Both the position numbers and the translations under genes were made by a program. The notes under the pieces are model-generated. The model was given only the letters and a program-made list of their open reading frames with translations. It was not told the origin of the DNA and searched no databases. Shown in pieces: positions 1-11,100 of a DNA stretch of 64,000 nucleotides (its first letter is position 1; each line of letters starts with the position of its first letter). This DNA is from Macrostomum hystrix (taxonomy: Eukaryota > Platyhelminthes > Macrostomidae), in the NCBI GenBank assembly GCA_950097015.1, contig CATNEN010000038.1, positions 8,380,001 through 8,444,000 on the forward strand, written 5' to 3'.

Positions 1-1593
1 TTACTCATCACCGCATGCTACCGGTCATTGGCTGTTTCATAGAATATTACTCATCACCGCATGCTACCGGTCATTGGCTGTTTCATAGAATATTACTCAT
101 CACCGCATGCTACCGGTCATTGGCTGTTTCATAGAATATAACTCAACACCGCATGCCACCGATCATTGGCTGTTTCATAGAATATAACTCATCACCGCAT
201 GCTACCGGTCATTGGCTGTTTCATAGAATATAACTCATCACCGCATGCTACCGGTCATTGGCTGTTTCATAGAATATAACTCATCACCGCATGCCACCGA
301 TCATTGGCTGTTTCATAGAATATAACTCATCACCGCATGCTACCAGTCATTGACTGTTTCATAGAATATAACTCATCACCGCATGCTACCAGTCATTGGC
401 TGTTTCATAGAATATAACTCATCACCGCATGCTACCGGTCATTGACTGTTTCATAGAATATACTCATCACCGCATGCCACCGGTCATTGACTGTTTCATA
501 GAATATAACTCATCACCGCATGCCACAAGTCATTGACTGTTTCATAGAATATTACTCATCACCGCATGCTACCAGTCATTGGCTGTTTCATAGAATATAA
601 CTCATCACCGCATGCTACCGGTCATTGACTGTTTCATAGAATATACTCATCACCGCATGCCACCGGTCATTGGCTGTTTCATAGAATATAACTCATCACC
701 GCATGCTACCAGTCATTGACTGTTTCATAGAATATAACTCATCACCGCATGCTACCGGTCATTGGCTGTTTCATAGAATATAACTCATCACCGCATGCTA
801 CCAGTCATTGACTGTTTCATAGAATATAACTCATCACCGCATGCTACCGGTCATTGGCTGTTTCATAGAATATAACTCATCACCGCATGCTACCAGTCAT
901 TGGCTGTTTCATAGAATATAACTCATCACCGCATGCCACCGATCATTGACTGTTTCATAGAATATAACTCATCACCGCATGCTACCAGTCATTGGCAGTT
1001 TCATAGAATATAACTCATCACCGCATGCTACCAGTCATTGGCTGTTTCATAGAATATAACTCATCACCGCATGCTACCAGTCATTGACTGTTTCATAGAA
1101 TATAACTCATCACCGCATGCTACCAGTCATTGGCTGTTTCATAGAATATAACTCATCACCGCATGCTACCAGTCATTGGCTGTTTCATAGAATATAACTC
1201 ATCACCGCATGCTACCGGTCATTGGCTGTTTCATAGAATATAACTCATCACCGCATGCTACCGGTCATTGGCTGTTTCATAGAATATAACTCATCACCGC
1301 ATGCCACCAGTCATTGACTGTTTCATAGAATATTACTCATCACCGCATGCTACCAGTCATTGGCTGTTTCATAGAATATAACTCATCACCGCATGCTACC
1401 GGTCATTGACTGTTTCATAGAATATAACTCATCACCGCATGCTACCGGTCATTGGCTGTTTCATAGAATATAACTCATCACCGCATGCTACCAGTCATTG
1501 GCTGTTTCATAGAATATAACTCATCACAGCATGCTACCAGTCATTGGCTGTTTCATAGAATATAACTCATCACCGCATGCCACCGGTCATTGT
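1..1593. repeat. 46-bp minisatellite, ~34 copies
   Basis: Tandem array of a 46-bp unit containing ACTCATCACCGCATGC followed by TCATTGGCTGTTTCATAG. Most variation is single-base (CTACC/CCACC, GGTC/AGTC, GGCT/GACT). The array runs off the left edge, so the true copy number is unknown. It ends at about 1593 in unique AT-rich sequence. It lies downstream of the DGCR8 stop codon. No long ORF crosses it. Confidence 0.97.
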
Positions 1594-1938
1594 TTTGCGT
1601 TAAAAAGGCTTACTTCCGTATTTTGTTTCAGTTTTAAGATGAACATTATATATTGCTTATACCGAAGAATTTCACTTGCAGTTTGATTTGTGTTACCTAC
1701 CAATTTAATATTTTCGAATTTTTGTCAACATTCAAACTTCTAACTTGATTTATCACGCAACTGTTGGTTAAATAGTCAGTTTCCGGTATTTTTTTTCCAA
1801 ATGAAATTCTTCACTGTATAAATCTCCATTTGGCATTGCTTTGTTTAGTGTTCAGGTATGTAATTTAGGCAGATTCCTAATGAGAATTTGTTAAAAAGGA
1901 TGCCAACTATGCAACATACTCTGTTCAATTATATACGG
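1594..1938. other. DGCR8 3' flank, probable 3' UTR
   Basis: AT-rich sequence just downstream of the DGCR8 stop on the minus strand. No AATAAA is present on that strand. The nearest variant, ATTAAA, lies at 1704-1709 (minus), about 230 nt after the stop, and is a weak candidate polyadenylation signal. Nothing else is recognisable. Confidence 0.4.
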
Positions 1939-4900
1939 TCAATTTCCATGCTCCAAAGATGACTCAGTGTCGGCGCCAATTTCCACATCCATAGCCACTT
2001 CCGGCCCGTCATCCATCAGGCTGGACTCGGCTAGGTCGGGTTCAACATCTTCAGAAATTTTGCCAGTCGCATCAGGCGCTTCGCCGTTGTCAAGGACGCC
2101 CTCCTGGAGGCTGAAGGTTGGCAGTGCCGAGTCCGGGTGCGGTTCGATGCGGGGCAGCTCCTCGGGAATGTCATAGAATTTGCCCTTGAACTGCGGCCCG
2201 TATTCGGTCCAGGTGCGGCCGAGTTCGCGCAGTTTACGCCGCAGCATGTCGAGGAGGCCTTTCTTCAGCGTGCCGCGGTCCGAGTTCTTCAGCTGCTCTT
2301 GAACCTGCGAAAGAAGAAAATAGAATATATGAAGGCTAGAGGGGGAGAAATGAAGGGGAGAACAGAATGGTAAGAAAAGAAGATAAAAACCTGAGGGGAA
2401 GAATACAGGGGGTCAGTGGCACAGCGGTTAACGCGTTTGCCTCTAGCTCCACGGTCCCAAAGTTCGATTCCTCGGCGAGGCCACATTTATTTGGGGCGCA
2501 GCCGCGGAGAGAAGGCTTGGGGGCTTGTCGTGCAATTTACGACCTTGAGGGCCAACCTCCAAGGCACAGTGAAATGTACACTGCCTGACGATGAGAAAGT
2601 CTGCGTACAGTATTTGTGTGCGTGTGTGCTCAGGAGTCAGCGAAATGGGCAGAATCGCCTCCTCGCTGGCTGCGGGTCCAGTGTCACTAAGTAATGTGCC
2701 GCTGCTCACAGCCCTCTTGCAATTAATATTATTATTATTATTTTAAGGGAAGAACAGCAGGCTGAGAAAAGAATGGGGATAACAGAAAAGAAAGAACAGA
2801 AGGGTAAGAACAGAAAGGGAAGAACAGAAGGGGGAGAGCAGAAGGGGAAGAACAGAAGGGGGAGAGCAGAAGGGGGAGAGCAGAAGGGGGAGAACAGAAG
2901 GGGGAAAACAGAAGGGGGAGAAAAGAAGGGTAAGAACAGAATGGGCAGAACAGAATGGGCAGAACAAAAGGGTAAGAACAGAATGGGAAGAGCAGAAGGG
3001 AAAGAACAAAAGGGGGAGAACAGAAAGGGAAGAACAGAAGGGGAAGAACAGAAGGGGGAGAACAGAAGGGGAAGAACAAAAGGGGGAGAACAGAAAGGGA
3101 AGAACAGAAGGGCAAGAACAGAAGGGGGAGAACAGAAGGGTAAGAACAGAATGGGAGAACAGAAAACCGAGGAAACCATGGAAAAAGGATCAGTAACATG
3201 CAGAAACAGGATCAGTAACATGCAGAAACAGGGTCAGTAACATGCAGCGGTCGCTAGTAAACTCACCTCAGCGAATTCGTTCTTCTGTCCAGCCAAAGCG
3301 GCGGCGTGGCTCAGCGGTCCGACCAGTTTGAGAATGGAGTAGAAGCTGCCTGCCATTGGGTAGGCCTGGGCCAGCAGTCGCTGGGCGGCCAAGTCGTAGG
3401 CGGTGGCTTTGCTGCGGGCCACGCACTGGCCAGATTGGCTGCCTCGCAGGGTCAGGCAGCAGGCGTGCTGCTGGTGCGGATGATGCAGCCGGTGCTGATG
3501 CCGGCCGCTGCCAGACGGAGCTGGCGGCGGCATGGAGGCAACGATGGTTGCAGGCGAAGGCGCGGAGTAATCGATGCGCAATTCGCTGTCTTCGATGCAG
3601 TAGCGGCGCATGTAGTCGCCAAGCAGACAGCGCATTCTGGGCAGCTTGTGACGCTTCAACAGTTCGACGGCGCGCGGATCTGTACTGCCGATGGACTTGA
3701 AGTCATCGGGCACGTCGGCTGGCAGCTGCTGCTGCTCCGAATCGGCCTGAGATGGAGTAGGGGGCAGCGGAGGAGGGGGCGGCGGTGGCGGCTGCTGCTG
3801 CTGCTGCTGCTGCCATTGGCGCTGACGAGAGTAAGACTTGCCAGCCTGTTTCTGGTGATGGCCGCCACGGTGCGAATGATGAGGCGGCGGCTGCGGCTGC
3901 TGCTTGAGCGAATTGCATTGCTCAGCTGGGTTGCCTGCGATGTCAGTAGGGAAGAAGGAGGAGAGATTAGATGTGCTGCCGACAGCACAGCCACAGCTCG
4001 AGGCTGAGTAAGGCTGTACAGTCCATGGACTGGGGGACACCACACCCATCCTCAATTACCCCCAGCTAAATCTGGAACCCATTTAATCGCTGCATGGATG
4101 AACTGAAGTAATGTAGAATTAAGTAGACAAAAATTGTTCTAGGCATGGAGGCAACGATGGTTGCATGAGTCATGAATCGAACTCGCGATCTTTAAGTCGT
4201 GAGTCTTGACGAACTAACCACTCGGCTACAACCCCTACAAAACTTACTAGCCTCGTTTTCGTTTTTAGCAGCAGCAGCAGCAGAAGAAGAAGCAGCAGCA
4301 GCATTCACAGCAGAAGCCGTAGGCGCTTTGGCTTGGGCGCCAGCCAAGGCCGGGTGCTGCTGCAGGTCGTCTTTAAACTGATCGAAATTCGGCACCAAAG
4401 TCTCCAAGCCATCCAGGGCCGCCATGTGCCTGGCAAGGCGCTTGTTCTTGGCGACACCGACGCCCAGCTGACGACCGTCGTGGCTGAGCAGGCTGCAGCG
4501 CAGCTCGCCCTCGCTAATGCGATGATATTCGTAGCGAAACTGGCGGTCTGGTGCCACCTGCGTGGGATTATTTAGTTCAATAGCGCACCACAATGTGAAT
4601 ATTTTACAAATCAAGTCGGCGACTCAAACGGTAAGGTGGCAAGCGACTCAAACGCACGACTCAAACTCTTTCCTAACCCGACTCAAACCCTTCCCCTAAC
4701 CCGACTCAAACCCTTCTCTAACCCGACTCAAACCCTTCTCTAACCCGACTCAAACCCTTCTCTAACCCGACTCAAACTATTTTCTAACGACTCACCTGCA
4801 AGTCTGCAATAACGCTGGCAGGCATTTTCCCAACCGGATTGATGATCCGTTCGCGTTTTCCAACCTCGGCGCTGAGCACAATCAGTTTGCTACGCGGCGT

Positions 4901-7653
4901 CTCCCTGTGACCGACGTCAGGCCGACCCGACGCCGATGAAAACGAAGTCGGAGCCGCGGCGGTGGCTGATGCAGGGGGCGTTAAAGTAGTCGAAAATAAC
5001 AGAGGAACCGACTTGGACTGAGTTTTGACGCCAGAAGCGACTTGCGGAGTGGTCGGATCGCTAGTGGTGGCAACGGCAGAGGATGAAGTCGGCGACACAA
5101 CCAATGGAAGCTGGATAAGCCTGCGAATTTCAAGGCATTCAAAAAGCAGTTAGTCCAAGCTCATGCAAGGACAACCTAATTCTTTTCCAAAGGTCATTCA
5201 ATGTTAAACTACTCCCTAGTTCTCTTCCCAAGGTCATTCCATGTTCAACTACTCCCTAGTTCTCTTCCCAAGGTCATTCCATGTTCAACTACTCCCTAAT
5301 TCTCTTCCCAAGGTCATTCCATGTTCAACTACTCCCTAATTCTCTTCCCAAGGTCATTCCATGTTCAACTACTCCCTAGTTCTCTTCCCAAGGTCATTCC
5401 ATGTTCTATCTTTCTATCTATTTTGCAGGGGGGCCCGGGGCACTTGTCGCACAAGCGACGGAGCGGCACGCCCCCATACCGGCGAACTAGGCGCTTTTGC
5501 GCCCATCGCGCCCCCTCCCCTGAGCAGGCACCACACACAGCAGCACAGGCCAGCCGGGGAGGACAGGAGGCACCCAGAATAGGCAGCAGTGTCCCCCACC
5601 CCAGCCCCACACGCACATAGCAGACCAAGCCGGGGCGGAAGGCTGATAAGAAATCAGTCCTCAGGGGGGCCGGGTGATGAGTGTACACTTGTCCAATCGC
5701 GCTGACGGAAGTCCAGAAAGCGCGCGGCGGTGTACACCCGCCCTCCAGCCACCCCCCGCAAGGTCTCACGCCCCAGCGCCAACGCACACAACTCACGCAA
5801 CGCAGAACAGGCACACAGAAGGTAGGAGCGAAGCTATTATTTCAAGCCTTGATTGCACGAATGGTGCACCTCCGCCGGTCGCTACTGTCCAAACCCTCCA
5901 ACAAGCCCCGAAATTAATCGTGACTTGAAGGGTAAATCGAACTAGCGTCCTTTGGAGTGCGAGGCAGCGACGTTAGCCGCTGACCCACTCGCCCCTTGTC
6001 ATTCCATGTTCAACTTGTCCCTAATTCTCTTCCCAAGGTCATTCCATGTTCAACTACTCGCTAATTCTCTTTCCAATGTTATCCGATCATGACTATCTTT
6101 ATAAGGTCATTAAATGTGAAGTGAGTATAGTCTCGCGGGCACTAACCTGGTCTGTCCGGCCACCTGGCACAGCTGCCTCTGCTCGATGCGATAGCGAAAC
6201 AATCTCTGACAGTACTGCCGCAGCTCCGAATGGCTCAGGTAAGGACCGCTGCGGACTGGGGAAGACATGGGACAGACAGCCTGGCCAGGTTGACTGAGAG
6301 AGGACGATGCGGCAGCATCAGCAGCATGAACATCAACAGCAGCAGCATCAGTGGCCGCAACCGCCGTATCCAAAGTCAATCGCGGTCGCTTAGCTTCAAC
6401 ACTCGGCGCCGCCACTTTAGCAACGGTCGCCTGCTCCACCAACGATTTAGAAATACTTGGAGAAGCCTGACGCTTTCTACTACTGTTAGTAGTCTCTGCT
6501 GCCGACCTTACAGCCAGGCTAGATTTATTTTTCCCCGCATTGTCCTCCTCCTCATCCTCCGAGGTGGTGATTTCGCCTTCTTCGGCGTCAGAGCTGGCGT
6601 TGGATTTTTTGCTTTTATCATCGGACTCTGGGACTGGTTCCTGCTCAACTGGCCGCTGCTGCTGTTGCTGCTCATCGATTCCCACTGCTGGAAAGTCGTT
6701 AGCGGCGGCGACATCAGCAACAGCCGACTGGGGAGGTTGAGGAGAAATGTCCACCGAGTCTGAGCCAGTTTGCACTCCTCTGGTTGACATCAGGGGGCGG
6801 TCCGAATGTCCATGACTGTCTGTCATCTGTCCTGCCGCCTCCAGGCCCCGCCGGTAGGCCAGGCAAGGAATGCAGGCCAGCGGGATTTGATGGTCGCGCA
6901 GCGGAATAGCGCCAGCGAAGTACGGCCTGTGCAAATGCATATTTGATTAATGTACTACTTTTTGGTAGCCAGTGCGTCAGCCAGTGATGGGTAAGAAGTG
7001 ATGGGTCAGCCAGTGATGGGTCAGTAATGATGGGTCAGTAGTGATGGGTCAGCCAGTGATTGTTCACTAGTGATGGGCAGTATTGAAGGGTCAGTAGTGA
7101 TGGGTCAGCCAGTGCTGGGTCAGCCAGTGATTTGTCAGTAGTGATGGGTCAGCCAGTGATGGGTCAGTAATGATGGGTCAGGGTCAGTAGTGATGGGTCA
7201 GTAATGATGAATCAGTAATGATGTGTCAGCCAGTGATTGGTCTGTAGTGATGGGTGAGTAGTGATGGGTCAGCCAGTAATGGACCAGTGATGGATCAGTA
7301 GTAATGGTTCAAGCTCATTCTAACATTATTGAAAAGAATACTCACCTGGCCAGGGTGACAACCTTGGTCGGCTTGTGCAGGTAGAGCGTGAGGCCGCTGG
7401 TGTGATCAATAGGAACCCATGACGTTGGCAGTCGAAACGGAGGCTTAGGCATGAAGTTCCGGTCGATGAGGTTCACGGTGGCGGTAAAAAACTTTTCCTG
7501 ACTATCAGCAGACAAGTCTTTGTCGTCCGACGGCACGGTGATGAAGTTTTCAGCATCCTTTTCCACAGGAATGCGACTGACATAGAACTGGCGCCTGTTG
7601 TGCTGCTGCTTCTGGGGGCTAGCCATTGTCTGAACTGGAGTTACGACCGACAT
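1939..7653 (-). CDS. DGCR8: DGCR8/Pasha, Microprocessor RNA-binding subunit
   Basis: Six exons (minus): 7653-7346, 6926-6147, 5120-4796, 4557-4248, 3934-3267, 2304-1939. All junctions are GT-AG and the frame closes to 918 codons. DGCR8 is the nuclear Drosha partner that recognises primary microRNA hairpins. Visible domains: the WW-like/heme-binding region (Trp79; YLHKPTKVVTLARPYF; IPCL with Cys124 matching the human heme-ligand cysteine), a long Ser/Glu-rich acidic linker, the end of the Rhed region (~332-363), dsRBD1 (~455-532), dsRBD2 (~671-768) ending in YSILKLVG, and a C-terminal Drosha-binding-type helix. At 918 aa it is longer than human (773) because of Q/P/H-rich linkers. dsRBD2 has a His/Pro-rich insertion. 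The start is the first ATG in exon 1; upstream non-coding exons or spliced-leader trans-splicing cannot be excluded. Exons 1-2 and 3-5 are each supported by family match across the junction. Confidence 0.94.
2408..2745 (+). mobile_element. SINE family A, copy A1 (in DGCR8 intron 5)
   Basis: tRNA-like 5' head with an A box (GTGGCACAGCGGTTAACG) and a B box (AAGTTCGATTCC), then a body containing GGCGCAGCCGCGGAGAGAAG and TGTGTGCGTGTGTGCTCAG, ending in an (ATT)n tail at about 2722-2743. It is antisense to DGCR8. The same body recurs at 47168-47530, 47770-48107, 9893-10215 and partly 7848-8000. This is the structure of a pol III-derived retroposon, not a functional tRNA. Confidence 0.85.
2755..3170. 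repeat. Purine-rich irregular repeat (GAACAGAAGGGG)
   Basis: About 410 bp of degenerate 8-16-bp units such as AGAACAGAAGGGGGAG in DGCR8 intron 5. On the transcribed strand this is a long polypyrimidine tract close to the exon 6 acceptor. It keeps several frames open, which produces spurious ORFs. Confidence 0.9.
3966..4240 (-). mobile_element. SINE family B, copy B1 (fills DGCR8 intron 4)
   Basis: The minus-strand tRNA-like head at about 4240-4160 has A box GTAGCCGAGTGGTTAG and B box GAGTTCGATTC. It is followed by a degenerate central domain and a tail with the palindrome AGTCCATGGACT (4020-4031) and GCCGACAGCACAGCC. The whole element lies inside the 313-bp DGCR8 intron 4 (3935-4247), starting within a few bases of the donor and ending ~30 bp before the acceptor. 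The same family is at 35698-35955, 47540-47755 and 11927-12080. Confidence 0.82.
4640..4790. repeat. 22-bp repeat in DGCR8 intron 3
   Basis: About six copies of CTCAAACCCTTCTCTAACCCGA. The array abuts the exon 3 donor (4796/4795), whose intronic sequence GTGAGTCGTTAG matches the repeat core read in gene orientation. The unit resembles the reverse complement of the 20-bp unit in the TRAPPC6B intron. Confidence 0.92.
5205..5412. repeat. 40-bp repeat in DGCR8 intron 2
   Basis: Five to six copies of a 40-bp unit containing CTCTTCCCAAGGTCATTCCA. One further unit lies at 5996-6070, on the other side of SINE C, so the SINE interrupted an existing array. Confidence 0.92.
5425..5992 (-). mobile_element. 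SINE family C, GC-rich (in DGCR8 intron 2)
   Basis: The minus-strand tRNA-like head at 5992-5925 has A box GAGTGGGTCAGCGGCTAACG and B box TAGTTCGATTTACCC. It is followed by ~500 bp of GC-rich body (GGGGCGGAAGGCTG, GTGTACACCCGCCC, GGGGGGCCCGGGG). GTCATTCCATGTTC occurs on both sides (5392-5405 and 5998-6011), which could be a target-site duplication, but it is also part of the local 40-bp repeat. It is the only copy in the window. Confidence 0.7.
6970..7310. repeat. Irregular GTGATGGGTCAGCCA repeat in DGCR8 intron 1
   Basis: About 25 imperfect units of GTGATGGGTCA with variable spacers (GTA, GCCA, GTAAT) fill most of the 419-bp intron 1 (6927-7345). Confidence 0.92.
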
Positions 7654-7847
7654 CGTAAATCACTAGCACTATACTCACGTTGCAAATCAATTTTGCCGTG
7701 TCTCTTGATTATTCTTGATTCTGAAATTTATTATTCAAGATGCTAGGCTAAAAAACTAAGACCAAAGCTGTACTACTAGGCTATGCAAGTAGTATCAGAA
7801 GGGAATACCGAATGATTTGGGAAATTTTCGAAAAGAAATTACGACAA

Positions 7848-8000
7848 ACCTTTTAACTATGAAATAGCACACATGTACACAGATACCGTACGCTAGCATA
7901 CGCTCACACAGGTGTGTACATCTGCCCAGACTTCTGGGCAGGCAGTGTACACTCTCACTGTGCCCTTGTCGTAAGCTATGGAAGCTAGCTTGAATAGCCC
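7848..8000 (-). mobile_element. SINE family A, truncated copy A5
   Basis: Matches the central body of family A on the minus strand (the CTCACACAGGTGTGTACATC core and CAGTGTACACTCTCACTGTG). It lacks both a clear tRNA-like head and the tail. It lies in the 521-bp interval between the DGCR8 start and the TRUB2 stop. Confidence 0.7.
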
Positions 8001-8093
8001 TGAAAAGATGCAATAGCTTTTGGTCACTGAAAGAGAACAACAAATCAATAAAAGAAGTATTTAAAGTCAGAACAACTTATTCAATTGGCAGTA

Positions 8094-8099
8094 TTTATT
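8094..8099 (-). terminator. TRUB2 polyadenylation signal AATAAA
   Basis: A canonical AATAAA on the minus strand 76 nt after the TRUB2 stop codon, in AT-rich sequence. Confidence 0.55.
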
Positions 8100-8174
8100 T
8101 ACACAAAGCATTTCCAAATAAACATTCGGGTTGTGCTAAAATGCATCGTAGATAATACACAGTTAGCTGCAGTT

Positions 8175-11100
8175 TCAAGCAGCCGCAGTCGCCTCATCCG
8201 GATCAGAATCTGGCGAATCATTATTAATTCGCTTCTGTCGGCGTCGCTTCGATTTAGAAGCAGCTGGCGAAGGCTTCAAGGAGGTTGACAACGGCTCGGC
8301 GGCAGCGAGAACCGCCTCGGGCAGCTCCTCGGCGCCCACCAACAGCTCCGGCAGCAAGCGGGGCAGCCAACGAAGGTTTTTAATAGCCGCGTCGATGCTG
8401 ACTTCCTCGGGCAGCAGGCTGTGCTTCAGGGCGCTGAACGGGCCGCAGCGCAGCCGGCGAATGCGAGCGGTGAAGGCCGAGGAGCGCACCTGGTGGCCGA
8501 GGTCGGCAACGAGCTCCAGCAGGAAGCCGGGCGTCTCGTGTAGCGTGTGCAGCTCCAGCTCGAATCCTGGCGGATCCCAGGCTACTAGGCGCATGGCGTA
8601 GACGCAGGGACCATCTAGGCTCTGCCGGGCGGCCCTGTGCAGATTGCCGGCCTCGGCGGCCAGCGCGGCGTAGGCGGCTCGCGAGTTGTTCCGCAGGCCG
8701 ACCTGCAGGGTTAAGGATTGTTTAATTTGCATGCTTTTCTTTCCACCATCAGGGAGCTGCTCAAGACTGATCCCACCGCTGCCACCAGTGTCTGATCCCA
8801 CCGCTGCCACCAGTGTAAGACTGATCCCACCGCTGCCACCAGTGTAAGTCTGATCCCACCGCTGCCACCAGTGTCTGATCCCACCGCTGCCACCAGTGTA
8901 AGTCTGATCCCACCGCTGCCACCAGTGTAAGACTGATCCCACCACTGCCACCAGTGTAAGACTGATCCCACCGCTGCCACCAGTGTCTGATCCCACCGCT
9001 GCCACCAGTGTCTGATCCCACCGCTGCCACCAGTGTAAGTCTGATCCCACCGCTGCCACCAGTGTAAGACTGATCCCACCGCTGCCACCAGTGTAAGTCT
9101 GATCCCACCGCTGCCACCAGTGTCTGATCCCACCGCTGCCACCAGTGTAAGTCTGATCCCACCGCTGCCACCAGTGTAAGACTGATCCCACCGCTGCCAC
9201 CAGTGTAAGACTGATCCCACCGCTGCCACCAGTGTAAGTCTGATCCCACCGCTGCCACCAGTGTAAGACTGATCCCACCGCTGCCACCAGTGTAAGACTG
9301 ATCCCACCGCTGCCACCAGTGTAAGACTGATCCCACCGCTGCCACCAGTGTCTGATCCCACCGCTGCCACCAGTGTAAGACTGATCCCACCGCTGCCACC
9401 AGTGTAAGTCTGATCCCACCGCTGCCACCAGTGTAAGACTGATCCCACCGCTGCCACCAGTGTAAGACTGATCCCACCGCTGCCACCAGTGTAAGTCTGA
9501 TCCCACCGCTGCCACCAGTGTAAGACTGATCCCACCGCTGCCACCAGTGTAAGACTGATCCCACCGCTGCCACCAGTGTAAGACTGATCCCACCGCTGCC
9601 ACCAGTGTAAGACTGATCCCACCGCTGCCACCAGTGTAAGACTGATCCCAACACTGCCACCAGTGTAAGACTGATCCCACCACTGCCACCAGTGTAAGAC
9701 TGATCTCAACGCTACCACCAGTGTAAGACCAATGAGAATTGAGTCGATATATTTATTGTTTTTAACGATTGCAGAGGGGTGGGTGTTGTACGTGCACGGG
9801 CGCAGGCGCACGTTGCAAGCACCCAGCCTACCAATCAGTGTAGGCAGGAGTGTACATTAGTTGAAGCGAACTAATAAAGCACTGTAAAGCTCACAATAAT
9901 AATAATATTTGTATGAGGGCTGTAAACACTGGCACATCATTTGGTCGGAGTAAAACCGCAGCGAGCGAGGAGGCATGCCCATTTCGCTGATTCCTGAGCA
10001 CAAAAACGCACCCAGATACTGTACATACGTGTGTATATTTGCCCTGAATTTCTCATCGTTAAGTAGTGTACATTTTCACTGTGCCTTGATGGTTAGACGC
10101 CCTCAAGGGCATGAATTTCACGAAAAGCTTCCAATCCTTCTCTCCACGGCTGCGACCCAAATGAATGTGGAATCGAGCTCAGGGACTTTGAAACCGAGAG
10201 AAACAAACGCGTAAACAACTTAACTATTTATCCTTCCAAAATTACCAAATATAATACCAAAAGCAATGCACATCACAATGCTATACATTGGTCCAATGTA
10301 TGGGCTTTTTCCTAAATTCGATAATTATCAACGCTTGTAACTTTATGTTCCATTTGATAGCTTTTACACATAACACTGAATTTTTAACGATTCAGTGTCA
10401 AATTTCGAGTGCTAATGTCTGAGAAACTTTGTAGTCAAAACTGAATTCAGGCCATTAGTTAGTGCTGGTAGCTAACATTGGTGTACTGGCAGATCTCGGA
10501 CACCGGCACGAACATGCTCAGCGCCAGGGTCTTGATGGGTGCATCGCCCACCTGTGCGTGCCATGATGTCACCAGATGCCACCCAGAGAGTCGATGTGCT
10601 CCGCAAAGTCTCTGTACCACTTTGACCGCCAGATCTTCAAATTGGACACCTCGAAGTTGTTAAAAAAGACCTCATGCTTCTTGAGCCGACTAAAGAAGGT
10701 GGGTCGGATGCGTCTCAGCTTGATGTATTCGGCCGCGACTTCGAACATCTTGAAGTCGCAGGTGTCAATGATGGTCTGGAAGTAGCCGTAGGTGCAGCCA
10801 GAATCTCTGAGAGCAGCAAACACATCGAAGGAGATGCTCTAGTTGATAATGGAATCGTCGTCCAGTCTCCACTGGTAGTCAAAGTGCCTCATCATCGGCT
10901 GCTCGTAGATCATCTTGGCGTGAAAGCGGCACATGCTGCGGTATCCGAAGCTCTTCTTGCCACCGCAAGCTTCTTTCGGCGGCTGGCCGAACTTTTTCAG
11001 ATACGAACTCGGGACGCTCAAGTCGACTTGCTGGAAGAAGATGGAGGACATGTTGAGCCTCTTGTCGAAGCCGATGGCCCTGATCGCAGGTAGGTGTGCC

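Noticed and set aside
4160-4240. Possible tRNA gene on the minus strand
   Set aside because: It is the head of a family B SINE with a degenerate acceptor stem.
8703-9811. Minus-strand ORFs joined to TRUB2 exon 3
   Set aside because: The part upstream of 8702 is minisatellite. A good acceptor (CCCTGCAG) at 8703-8710 and family alignment place the exon start at 8702.
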